Assembly: GCA_029582165.1 (NCBI GenBank)
Contig: CM055877.1
Span: 27,505,355-27,569,354, forward strand
Direction: 5' to 3'
Length of the DNA: 64,000 nt
From: Portulaca oleracea
Taxonomy: Eukaryota; Streptophyta; Magnoliopsida; Caryophyllales; Portulacaceae
This document shows, one piece after another, positions 45,175 to 54,900 of this stretch. Each line of letters starts with the position of its first letter. Position 1 is the stretch's first letter. Made by a program: the position numbers and the translations under genes. The notes beneath the pieces are model-generated. The model ran no database searches and was not told the DNA's origin. It saw nothing but the letters and a program-made list of their open reading frames with translations.

Positions 45175-45340
45175 CTCCCTCTGTTTCATATTAATTGACA
45201 TTTTAACTAAATTTTGACCGTCAATAATATTTTACTAAAAATTACAATGGAAGTAATTTAATATTGTAGTTCATTATAATTTATGAATAATTAATAGTCA
45301 AAATTTAGATAAAGTGTCAATTAATATGAAACGGAGAGAG
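45175..45340. mobile_element. Stowaway-like MITE with nearly complete palindromic structure
   Basis: The left arm (from 45175, CTCCCTCTGTTTCATATTAA) and the right arm (ending 45340) are inverted repeats of about 45 bp with few mismatches, including ATTAATTGACA and TAAATTTTGAC. TA lies on both sides (45173-45174 and 45341-45342). At 166 bp it could fold into one hairpin. Confidence 0.9.
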
Positions 45341-45352
45341 TATATTGGATTT

Positions 45353-45590
45353 TGTTATAAACTATGAAAATAAAAATAATAGAGAGATGAACAGGATAAT
45401 TTTATTCATAGCATATTCATAGCACTCACACAAGTGGTGTTTACGATAGTTACATAATAAGAGTCTTGTAGAATATAAACTTCGTATGAAAATAAAATCT
45501 TCTCATATTATATCATTATTGTAATATATAAAGATACTCAAAAGATATATGATTGGTATTGCGACAACATATACATATTGCTTCATAACA
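45353..45590 (-). mobile_element. Probable LTR (238 bp) of a minus-strand copia element
   Basis: The ends TGTTATAA (plus strand, 45353) and TTCATAACA (45590) are inverted. Just outside the right end lies CTCCCCCTG (45591-45599), the complement of a polypurine tract, as expected next to a 3' LTR on the minus strand. The following sequence (TTCATTAAAACCTTACTAAA, 45627-45650) is of a kind seen near the 3' end of copia elements. I could not find the matching 5' LTR or coding region. Confidence 0.55.
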
Positions 45591-45599
45591 CTCCCCCTG

Positions 45600-47031
45600 T
45601 AAAGTTAATTAATGGAAAAGAACATGTTTCATTAAAACCTTACTAAAAACTCAGATCTGGAAAAAAAAACACACACACACAAGTGAAGAAAAAAGAGTAC
45701 ATAGGCCCTATTTGGCAAACAATGGTTGACTGTTTACATTGGTTGTTTATTGTTGGTTGTTTTGATTGATTGTTTGTATTAGCTAAGATTAATTGTTTCT
45801 AAATAAGTTTGTCAAAATTTCATTTATACCATTTGTCACCAATTTGCATAAATTATTCTTATGATGACATGTATGTAATTTTTGGCAAATCTTGGGTTAA
45901 ATGGTAATTTCTACAAACAGTCGATTCCAATAGGATGTTCCTTTCAGCCTATTGAAAATCAACCTATTGAAGCCAATCAACCAAGTGAATAGATTGTTTA
46001 CTAAATATCTATTTAGCCTATTTGACTTTGTCAACTATTCCAATAGGCAATTTTTCTTAATAAGTTATCCAATAAACTATTTTCCAAACACCCCCATGAT
46101 CTTTAACACACCACTATATGCTACCTCGTTAAAATATTTACAAGGAAAATCCAATGGGAAAAAACCTCATGTAAGGGCTTGAAAAGAACATATATTAAGA
46201 TCACTAAACCAATGTTACCCGACTTATAACTAACTTAGAAATGCCTGTAAATGAATCAACTAGATTCTCATTGAAATGGATTTTTGGAATATTAGTTTTG
46301 ACATAACATGCATAACTAATATGCGATTGAGCATAATGATGATTAGATGGATACTCGACATCAGTATAGTTAGTCAAACTTTTTTGATTTCATGAGGATA
46401 AAATATATATGTCCATATCAATCGTACCTTCCAACGGCATAGGTACAACAATAGGTTAGATCGTGTATGACTAATAAATTGTACCGATGTTCCAATAATA
46501 TTCACATATGGTACTTTAGGATTGATGAGATGCTTGTCATCTTCTTGGTGTCTAAATGGGGTCCTTTTCCATATCAAATGATCTCGCCAATGTTGGGGTA
46601 CTTAAACAGAACTTCATTGCCCATGTGAAATTGTTTTAGCACTTTTGCTACATAAATTAATTGATGCACTTAATTTATTCTCAAAGAGTTCAACATATAA
46701 ACCATGATAATAGTTGATGTGGCCTTTTACTTCATACACCTTTATTAATACAACTTATGGAGGCTCTTTACAAGTCCAAACAAAATTTAAAATCATCAAC
46801 AACATTCATAAATAATTTGGATCTTAATCACTTAATAATTTTCTTTTTATCATACAATATGCATCCATAATGCTTCAATCAAATAGATATATGTTCAATA
46901 TAATTGAGTAAAGTTCACAAGAGCTATCATTGTGTGCTTCCGACTTTGAAACTGTTCGGTCTCGTTCCGAGCCGAATTTTATATCTTTTATAGGGAGTCT
47001 TGCTTGTTTTAGCCCCTTTATTATATATAAG
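45600..47031 (-). other. Decayed copia-like noncoding sequence with a nested hAT-like repeat; no gene
   Basis: 45600-45700 and 46115-46180 look like one piece of copia 3' noncoding DNA (ACCTTACTAAAAACTC, CCTCGTTAAAATATTTAC). It is interrupted at about 45704-46097 by a repeat with GGCCCTATTTGGCAAAC and a reverse GGGGTGTTTGGAAAA end. The rest to 47031 carries no recognisable gene. The frame at 45952-46182 has no domain. Confidence 0.4.
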
Positions 47032-47770
47032 CTGTGATGATTTTAGTTTTGTAGGTTAATAATGTGTTAGAGCGAAAACTCGAGCAAAAATGACAAAAAC
47101 GGAGCAAAATTCTACAAAAGTTGAGTGCAGCAGCAAAGACCCTCGGACAGCCGGGCGTCGCACCTGTGACACGTGGAGTCGTGCTCGTGACAACGTCGTG
47201 CGGCAACCTGGAAGCAACCAAGGCAAGATGGGCAGACAAGCGTCGCGCCCGCGACGATTCTTGTCACGCCCATGACCGAACTTGATCAAATTCTTGGGGA
47301 ACTTTTGATGGAAGAGGTCAGCGGTATCGCGCCAGTCGAGTCATATCACGCCCGTGAAGTCGATGCGATGGAAAGTTTTGGCGATGGATGATCGGTTCGC
47401 GCTGACCGGACCGTCGTGCCCGCGATGTCCTGTTTTTCACGCGTAATTCAGTGGGCAAAATGGCTGTGTTTTGTGCAACAGTTTTGGGTTGTATAAATAC
47501 TCTAAGCAACGAAATTAGTAGCAGCTAGGTTTTATTTTAGGTTTTCTCTACTTTTTACATTTAAGCTTTGTGAAAACTAGAGAAAAAAAGCAGCAGAAAT
47601 AGAAAGGAATTTTTGTATCTGTATTGAAGGTATGTATGTGTGTATATACAAAGCTATATAAAGCTTATATATATACAAGATATATACAAGATGTACCAAG
47701 GCTAACAACCGAGCTAACACCTCGAACAGAATAACAGAATAACAGAATAGCCATAATCTACATCCCCCCC

Positions 47771-48880
47771 TCAAGGTGGGATTGGGGGAGAATCCAACAA
47801 GCCAAGCCTTGACGAAAGATAATTGTGCTGCGATTCTCCGAGAGGCTTCGTCATGAGATTAGCGAGCTGATCGTGGCTGGAAATATGATGAGTTTGGATA
47901 AAGCCTTCCAAGACTTTATCCCGGGTGTAATGGCAGTCAATGTTGAGGTGTTTGGTGCGTTCGTGGAAGACCAGGTTAACTGCTATGTGAATAGCGACTT
48001 AATTATCACAGTAGAGATGAATGGGTAAATGGCAAGGAACACGAAAATCAACGAGGAGATTGTGTATCCACTCAAGTTCCGAAGTAGTGGCGGACATGCT
48101 ATGATATTCTGCCTCGGCCGATGATTTCGCTATAGTTTTTTGCTTCTTGGTTTTCCAGGAAACCAAAGAATTCCCCAAAAACACACAATAGCCAGTTAAA
48201 GAACGAGCGGAAAACTTGCACGCCCCCCAATCAGCGTCACAATATGCTCGCAAAGTCAGGCCATGACCAGCAGGGAAAAATAGGCCTTTGTTAACCGTGC
48301 CATCCAAATAACGAAGGACATGAAGAGCAACCTCATAGTGCGGTTGTCGAGGAGCCTGTACAAACTGACTCAGGTGTTGTACCGCATACGAGATACCAGG
48401 TTGAGTAAGAACCAAGTACAATAGCCGCCCAATGAGCCTTCGATATTTCTCAGGATCAGCCATTAAGGTCCCATCCTCACTGCACAGCTTGAGTCCCTTT
48501 GGTAGAGGGAAAGGACTTGGCTTAGCATCAGTCATACCCGCATCAGAGAGAATGTCAAGGATGTATTTGCGCTGATTCAAAAGAGTCCCAATAGAGGACC
48601 TGGAAAGCTCAATACCCAAAAAATAGCGAGCCAAGCCGAAATCCTTAATGGTGAAAGTGGAATGAAGGGAAGCTTTCAAAGATTGGATACCAAGATGATC
48701 ATCCTCAGTGAGAAGGAGATCATCAACATACACAAGGACAAAAGTAAACAAACCATCCACCTCTCGAGTAAACAAAGAGTAATCACTCTTGGACTGGGTA
48801 AAGCCTTGTCTAACCAAGAATTTCGACAATTCCAGATTCCATTGCCGAGAAGCCTGTTTGAGACCATAAAGAGCACACAT
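47771..48880 (-). pseudogene. copia reverse transcriptase (C-terminal half) and RNase H
   Basis: It begins abruptly at ALYGLKQASRQWN. The N-terminal part of reverse transcriptase is absent, including the first catalytic Asp region and KARLVA-type motifs. LVYVDDLLL with the two catalytic Asp, and KYILDIL, are present. RNase H shows YCDADWGAC and SSAEAEYHS. A TAA at 47999-48001 follows CDN, where the family has Lys or Gln. Beyond it the frame stays readable (NLVFHERTKHLNIDCHYTRD) to the natural stop at 47771-47773. Confidence 0.92.
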
Positions 48881-49806
48881 TTTCTTGCTCGAGGTTCAAA
48901 TTTATCTGAAGAGAAAATTTTAGCAAAACACAAACAACCAATAACCCGGATGTTGCTGTAATCTGGAGGTTTTTGGTAAAGAAGTTCAAAAGGAGATTTC
49001 CAATGTAAATTTTTCATTGGTAGTAAATTTATTAAGTGGGTGGCAGCTAAGATGCATTCACCCCAGAAATGTTTTGGGAAATGGGCATGTAAATTTTTCA
49101 TTGATAGTAAATTTTTCATTGCTCGAGCTGTTTCCAAAAGATGACGATGTTTTCTTTTGGCAACCCCGTTTTGTTGAGGAGTGTAAACATTGGAACGTTG
49201 ATGTAAAATACCTTTGTCAGCAAAAAATTGTTAGCAAGCATTGTTAATAAATTCGATTCCATTGTCAGTTCGGATGGTTTTGATTGTAGTTTGAAATTGA
49301 TTTTCAATCATAAGAAAAAATTGTATAATAGCTTGTTTAACCTGAAATTTGTTTTGCAAGAGTTGTGTCCAAGTGACTCTTGTGAAATCATCAACTATAG
49401 TTAAAAAATAGTTGGCTCCACATAAGCTAGCAGTCTTATAAGGACCCCAAAGATCCATGTGTACAAGCTGAAAAGGAGATAGAGTTCGAATGACACTTTT
49501 ATTGAAAGACAATTTTTGCATTTTGGCCATTACACATGTTTCACAAGAAAGACTGGAAACAACATGATCCTTACACCATGATATATGCTGTAAAGTAGAG
49601 GAAGAAGTATGCCCTAGACGAGCATGAACAATATCTATGTTGGGAATATTGTGAGAAACAGGATTTAAGGAGAAATTAACGGAAGCTTTATTCTCAGAAG
49701 TATGAGATTGATCAACCCCACTTGTGAAAGTCAACTTGTATAATCCATCATGTTTCTTTGCAACAGCCACAACCTATCTAGTTGTAAGGTCCTGTATGAT
49801 GTAGTG
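48880..49806 (-). pseudogene. copia integrase, with stops, catalytic Glu lost, 3' end deleted
   Basis: The frame begins with a stop-interrupted segment (TTR, then TAG, near 49771) and continues as KKHDGLYKL, the HARLGH zinc-binding start and CETC. The core has MDLWGPY with the first Asp, and IRTDNG with the second. A TAA follows near 49231-49233. Beyond it the family's usual GVVERKH reads GVAKRKH, so the third catalytic residue (Glu) is Lys. The sequence runs to KFEPRARKCV and then joins reverse transcriptase in another frame near 48870-48885. Confidence 0.9.
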
Positions 49807-49807
49807 G

Positions 49808-51295
49808 TCAGGGTAAAAAAACAGCAAACAGTTGTTGATCAGAAAGAAGTTTAGCAACAGACAAAAGGTTAAATTGAAAACCTGACACAAACAAAACATT
49901 GTGGAGAATTAGGCCAGAAGAAATGGAAATAGTTCCAGCTTCGGTGACTTGTTTGACAGAACCATCAGGTAAGGTGATAGTGACAGGATGAGGTAAATAT
50001 TCAAGATGAGAAAAAAATTTGGATTCATATGTCATGTGGTCTGTTGCTCCTATGTCCACAATCCAATTGCCTTTATAACTACTGGTCAAAGCACAACAAA
50101 CACTGAAATGAGTGAAAACCGAGGAAGATTTACCTGCAAAATTTGCAAAACCTTGATGACTGTCCAATATGTCCACTTGTTTGCCTTTCATTAGCCTTAG
50201 AACCTCTTGAGCCACTGCCTGGAGATCGAAATTAGTGACAGAGCTCTTCTCTACCTCTTGGACTCCCAAAGGTTCATCCTGAGCTATTTCAGCAGTCTGA
50301 GTAGCTATTACATGAGCAGCCACAAGTTTCTTCCCTTTGTACCAATCAGGAAAGCCGTGTATGAGGAAGCATTGGTCTATGGTGTGACCTGATCTTCGAC
50401 AGTGTGAACAATATTTGAGTTGCTTTTGTTGTTTGCTATCCTTCTTGATCTTAGAATTGTTGTTGCCCGACCCTCCATATCCTCGAGCCAACAAGATTGC
50501 TGAATTGGAAACATCAATATCCTGCAACATCGATGTACCTCTCCCTACTGCTGCTGCAATGTCCCTTCCCATCATCAGATTTCCTGAAACCTTCCTTTGC
50601 TGTTTAATGCGCTCAATCATTTGGCGAGCTTTGGCTACAGTCGGCAATGGATCCATGAGAAGGATTTTTCCTTTGACAGTATCATACCCATCATCAAGAT
50701 GAAGTAAAAATTGCATGAGTTTTTACCTCTGGTCAAGATCAACAGTAGCCTGAATGGCCTTGCAATTAGGATGAAGGGGATTGCAATCACAAATAGGAAT
50801 GCTACTCAAATCAGATACTTCATCCCACAACTTCTTCAATTTAGTGTAATAAACTGCCACACTATCATTACCTTGGTATAATTCAGATATTTCACTCTGA
50901 ATTTTGAACAAAAGTGGACCATTACTTTGTCTAAATCGTTCATTCAACTCATTCCAAAGACTTTGAGCTGAGTAATCGACATACAAAAATGCACCAGAAA
51001 ATTTAGGATCTATGGAATTCAGAATCCAACTTACTACCATGCCATCGCATCTAAGCCATTGCTCATGAAGTGCATCCGTTGCAGCCGGTTTGGTGCATTT
51101 TCCTGTAATAAACCCTAATTTCACCTTCATCCGGAGAGAAAGTTGAGCAGCCCTACTCCATTGATGAAAATTGCTTCCATCCATCTTGAAATTAATTAAC
51201 TGCATCCCTGGATGGTCAGAAGGATGCAAATACAGCGGATCAACATTATAGATTTGCAATCGAGCAGCAATAGCACCAGTATCGGGGGCTGCCAT
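49808..51295 (-). pseudogene. copia gag and protease, interrupted
   Basis: The ATG at 51295 starts MAAPDTG. The gag core has the UBN2-type signature (FHQWSRAAQLSLRMK, WILNSIDP, LWNELNERF). An in-frame TAA at 50723-50725 splits it. The frame resumes with FLLHLDDGYDTVKGKILLMDP, then a zinc knuckle (CSHCRRSGHTIDQC). In the protease the expected DSGA active site reads DIGA (WIVDIGATDHM), so catalysis is probably lost. The frame breaks near 49816 in a T-run. Confidence 0.9.
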
Positions 51296-52303
51296 GAATA
51301 AAGAGAGAAAAGGAAAGAAAGGAACAAAAATTAGCGATCTAAGCAACTCTCGGATCAAAGACAGATTAAAGAATCAAGAATTTGATCAAGTAAATGAGAG
51401 GAGATCAATTGATCAGAAGGAGCAAGGAGAAAACCTGCTCTGATACCATGAAAACTAGAGAAAGAAAGTAGCAGAAATAGAGAGGAATTTCTGTATCTGT
51501 ATTGAAGGTATGTATGTGTGTATATACAAAGCTATATAAAGCCTATCTATATATACAAGATATATACAAGATGTACCAAGGCTAACAACCGAGCTAACAC
51601 CTCTAACAGAATAACAGAATAACAGAATAGCCATAGTCTACACTTTGTCATTATGCTTTCTCTTAATTAGGGTTTAAGCTTGATTGTTCTTTAAGTTTCC
51701 TTGAGTTCTTGATTGTAATCAACATTTCTTGCAAGTAATTTCAGAAATTCTTCCCTTATTCTCTTGTTCTCTTGTTTTCATTGTTGGTTGTGAACTTGTG
51801 ATTACTAGTTCATAGATTAGCCACAAAACTCAATCTATTTTAGTGAAAAGGGGGGATTAAGAGTCACAAATCCAACTTCAAAGTGAGGGTTTGAGGATTC
51901 TTAGTAATCTAATTCACACCTTCTTGATTGTTCGGGAGAAGTAGAAGAATGAAGATTAGAGATGAAGATGAAGATTAGAGAGTTAATTTGATGCTTCAAG
52001 GGTATGGATTCTTGTTCCTAATTTTATTGTTAGATTAGTTTTATTGCTTTCCTTACTTGCTCTTAATTGCTTTGTTAGTTTGGTCTTTCAATTGATTGAT
52101 TTAGCTTAATCTCTCTAGTTTCCATGTTTTGCTTGATGGTTTATGTGATGATTTCATGTTAGTGTAGTTTAATTGCTTCCTTTAATTTGTTTATCGCATT
52201 CTGCATTGGGAAAACCTTAGCAAGTCATTGACTTAAACAAGCCTAAACACCCATCCCTTGGATCGACATCCCTACTTAGAAAACCACAAAAACAACCGAA
52301 CAA

Positions 52304-52322
52304 TGGCGTCGTTGCCGGGGAT
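52304..52322 (+). other. Primer binding site of the Athila-type element (tRNA-Asp)
   Basis: TGGCGTCGTTGCCGGGGA differs at one position from the plant Athila-type site TGGCGCCGTTGCCGGGGA, which pairs with tRNA-Asp. It follows the LTR end CCGAACA by one base. Confidence 0.8.
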
Positions 52323-52799
52323 GGCGTTATTTGGTAGTTTAGGACTTTGGTTTGTTTGTGAATAGTCTATTGCTTTGCTAGATTATTTCAGGGAGTTTAT
52401 GTAAATGTCATTATCAGGTTTCCCATGCAAATAAGTTTTCACAAAATCTATAAGATACATATTTGTACTGTGAAAAGGATATTGTATGTAATAACTTTAA
52501 TTACACAGAAGTATATATCTCCAAAACGGTACGAAGTGTTCGGAGAAGTTTATGGTGAGTTTTAGAGGTTGTTGTATCCATAGGTAGTTAGATTCAATTT
52601 TAAGACTAACCTGAGTGTTTGAGCTACAAATCTTTTTAATTATAGGTCTAAACTAACAATAATATTCACAATTGATATCCAATTAAGTCATAACTATTTC
52701 TAAGTGAAGAAATTAATGAAAATATCACACTATTAAGCCTAAATGCCTGGCTAATTAAATTCTTAATTAAAAACTAATTAAGTAACTAATTAGATCAGT
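52323..52799. other. Athila leader or unclassified DNA; no gene recognised
   Basis: The sequence after the primer site shows no gag frame. It is AT-rich and ends where the Mutator-like element begins. Confidence 0.45.
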
Positions 52800-54103
52800 G
52801 GTTTTGCTAATAGTCGCCTACGGGCGATGGTCAAGAAAGAATCTTATCCATTTTATATTTTGTAAATCTTATGTATATCAAAGATTATCTTTTCAATAAA
52901 ATATACTTATTATCTAATCAAATCTAAATAAATCTTATCATTACCTAATAAATATTTTATAATTATCTTTATAGGATTATCTTCTATCTTTATAGGATTA
53001 TCTTCTATCTTATAGGATTAGGGTATAATAGTTATATGGAGTTCCAAACATATTGAAATACTGTGTGGAGGGAGTCTCAATTCTCCATTGCCGCCCAATG
53101 CCGATTTTTGACATGGTGGTGAGAGAAAGCAAGTGGACGCATAACCATGCCTTCCATGGTCAGTTTCTGTTGATGATAGGCCTCGATGGAGGCACTCCCT
53201 TCAATTACATCCTTGATTACGGACTTGTAATACTAATTAAGCCTCTTAAGCATGCATGAGTATTTAAGCCTTAACTACTTAAGACGAACTCGCCGGAAAG
53301 CCCCGGTGAAGGAGAAGTGTTGGTGCCCCTTCCGGCACAACCTCTGCTTCTCCGACTGGGTCTGAGGATTAGAGCGAAAGCCTCGCCAGACCACCAGGAG
53401 TCGCTTCAGCCTGTCGTATGTTTGTGTTTGCCACAACGACGCGATGCAATTAGCCCTCTCCAGGATGATGAACGATACCCCCCGCTCCTTCAACCCCGAC
53501 TCCACCGCCAGCCCCGAAGGACCTGAACCTACGATCACCAGACCGTTCACCCAGATGCACCGCCGCGCCAAGAACTCAATCACTAAAATCATGGGTGTCT
53601 TTGATCTGGGTATGTAGCTGCCGAAGAGAATATTGTTGCAAGCAATAATTTAGAGAGTTTCGGATGGGGATGACTGAGAAGCCATGAATGCTTGTGAGAC
53701 ATGGTTGAATTGAATAGTAGAAAGAAAATGGGTTACAATGTACAACAGGAGCAACTGTGTTTTTTAGAAAAAGAAAATAGGGGATTTGGGCGGTGGAGAG
53801 AGAGCAGCTGCGTCTTTTGCAATTGAGTGGGACTAGAAATCTGTAATTTGAATTTTTGGAGTTGTAGCAAAAAGAAACTGGGGGATTCGGGTGGTGGAGA
53901 GGGAAGCTATGTTTTTAGTTTTTACAACTAACGAAATAAAGTTGGATATGGAATCTGGAATTTGAAAGGATAATAGGAAGAGTACTTCCCTTTTTTAATA
54001 TTTTGATATATATCTAAAATTCATTATATGTGAGTTAAAAATAATATAAAGTGGACAAGATTTTTTCTTAACCTTCACCCCCAGGGCGGCGATTAGCAAA
54101 ACC
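52800..54103. mobile_element. Pack-MULE-like element carrying a YUCCA gene fragment
   Basis: The left end GGTTTTGCTAAT, then GTCGCC, GGGCGATGGTCAAGAAA (52800-52845), and the right end (reverse GGTTTTGCTAATCGCCGCCC, then GGTGAAGGTTAAGAAAA; 54058-54103) are imperfect inverted repeats of about 45 bp. They are followed on both sides by A/T-rich, partly matching subterminal sequence. The length is 1304 bp. The interior is GC-richer and includes a captured piece of coding sequence (53404-53592) and a duplicated upstream block: GGGGATTTGGGCGGTGGAGAG at 53780-53800 and GGGGGATTCGGGTGGTGGAG at 53880-53899. No transposase is present. I could not recognise a 9-bp duplication, so the superfamily is inferred from the capture and end structure. 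Confidence 0.65.
53404..53592 (-). pseudogene. Captured YUCCA-type flavin monooxygenase fragment (N-terminal)
   Basis: YUCCA enzymes convert indole-3-pyruvate to the hormone auxin using FAD and NADPH. The frame encodes 63 residues that match the family start: RRCIWVNG, the FAD-binding GxGxxG as [33 protein letters not shown] and TYDRLK. After that (from about 53403 down to 53275) the frame no longer follows YUCCA. The NADPH-binding part, FMO signature and C-terminus are all absent, so it cannot be an enzyme. The family's usual length is about 380-430 aa. It lies on the minus strand of the Mutator-like element at 52800-54103. The ATG at 53592 may be accidental. Confidence 0.8.
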
Positions 54104-54744
54104 GTAAATAAAATTGTCAAAGCAAGATTGAACTTGCCTAAGACAACTAGACACTCAGTACTTCTTAGGCTAATCTCAAATCACAAGCGCTTAAATAATA
54201 CCCATAAACATGAAGAACACAACTTTCTATTGATTCAAAATAAGAATTCAAGCACAAACTATGAAAATTCTAATCAAATAACATTGTTTCGGTTTGCAAA
54301 TCCCTAGAAAACTAAAATTTACTCACTCATAATTATTGGAAACATGATGAAATATCTAAACATGGTATTCAAACCTCAAAGCAAAAAAGGAGATTAAAAG
54401 GATGGTGCAATCTTCAAAGAGAATTCCGCCAAGTCTTTCGATCCCGGTAGAACTTCTGTCGAATTTTCTCTTCGATCTTCGCCTTTCATTTTTCTTGATT
54501 TGATATGGAGGAGAGGTAGATGGAGTATGAGAAGTTAGGTGATAAATGTACTTATCAATGTTCCCACACCACGTTCCTCAAAGATGTCTCTAATCTCCTT
54601 CTCAAAGTGATCCTTCCACCAATAACATTTCTACAAATTACAATAAATGAAATTCATAAATCAAATGCCATCAAGTTGCTAATGACTCAATAACATAAAA
54701 ATTTAAACATGTGGAACCATCTAAACCAAAAGCTTAAGCTGATG
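54104..54744. other. No gene recognised
   Basis: AT-rich DNA after the Pack-MULE. It may continue the Athila-type element interrupted at 52800, but no coding motif confirms this. Confidence 0.4.
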
Positions 54745-54900
54745 GTTAGACCTCCAGGAATGGTTTTATACTCTAACACGCCCCCTCACGCGAATGCCCT
54801 TTGGGCTTAAAGCATGGATGCTGCAAAGGCCCCCTTCACCTTGCGCAAATGAATATGGGAAGTGCTGAGATTCGAACTTGAGACCTCGTGCTCAGGTCTG
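54745..54900 (-). repeat. Dispersed repeat with a tRNA-like B box
   Basis: Read on the minus strand it runs from GAGCACGAGGTCTCAAGTTC to TCAGCTTAAGC, with the B-box-like word GTTCGAATC. It includes AAGGGCATTCGCGTGAGG, typical of a well-known plant dispersed repeat. It could be SINE-derived or part of an LTR element. No A box was confirmed. Its left boundary is approximate. Confidence 0.45.

Larger units (their letters stand above)
47571..51642 (-). mobile_element. Ty1/copia retrotransposon, complete ends, dead coding region
   Basis: The LTRs are 47571-47762 (192 bp) and 51449-51642 (194 bp). Both start TGAAAACTAG and end TCTACA on the plus strand. By eye they differ by seven substitutions and one 2-bp indel (about 96% identical). 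CTTTG is duplicated at 47566-47570 and 51643-51647. On the minus strand a primer site TGGTATCAGAGC (complement 51437-51448, tRNA-Met) abuts the 5' LTR, and a polypurine tract (complement of CCCCCCCTC, 47764-47772) precedes the 3' LTR. Gene order gag, protease, integrase, reverse transcriptase, RNase H is that of copia. At 4.07 kb it is shorter than a usual 4.8-5.5 kb copy because part of integrase and reverse transcriptase is missing. Confidence 0.95.
47032..52302 (+). mobile_element. Athila-type Ty3 LTR, split by a copia insertion
   Basis: A primer site matching tRNA-Asp lies at 52304, so the sequence before it is a 5' LTR. Its left part (about 47032-47570) has CGCGCCCGTGA-type palindromic words (47130-47440) and a TATA-like box (GTATAAATACTC, 47491-47502). 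Its right part (51648-52302) is AT-rich U5-like sequence. The copia element at 47571-51642 and its CTTTG duplication interrupt it. Without that insert the LTR is about 1.2 kb. The left border is a guess at TGTGATGATTTTAG. No Athila coding region follows before the next transposon. Confidence 0.6.

Noticed and set aside
53592..53594. The ATG at the start of the YUCCA fragment as a real translation start
   Set aside because: The fragment is truncated and sits in a transposon, and the residues before RRCIWVNG do not support a native start.
54870..54900. Possible tRNA gene (B-box-like GTTCGAATC)
   Set aside because: No A box at the right distance, no cloverleaf pairing and no CCA-type end. Better read as a dispersed repeat.
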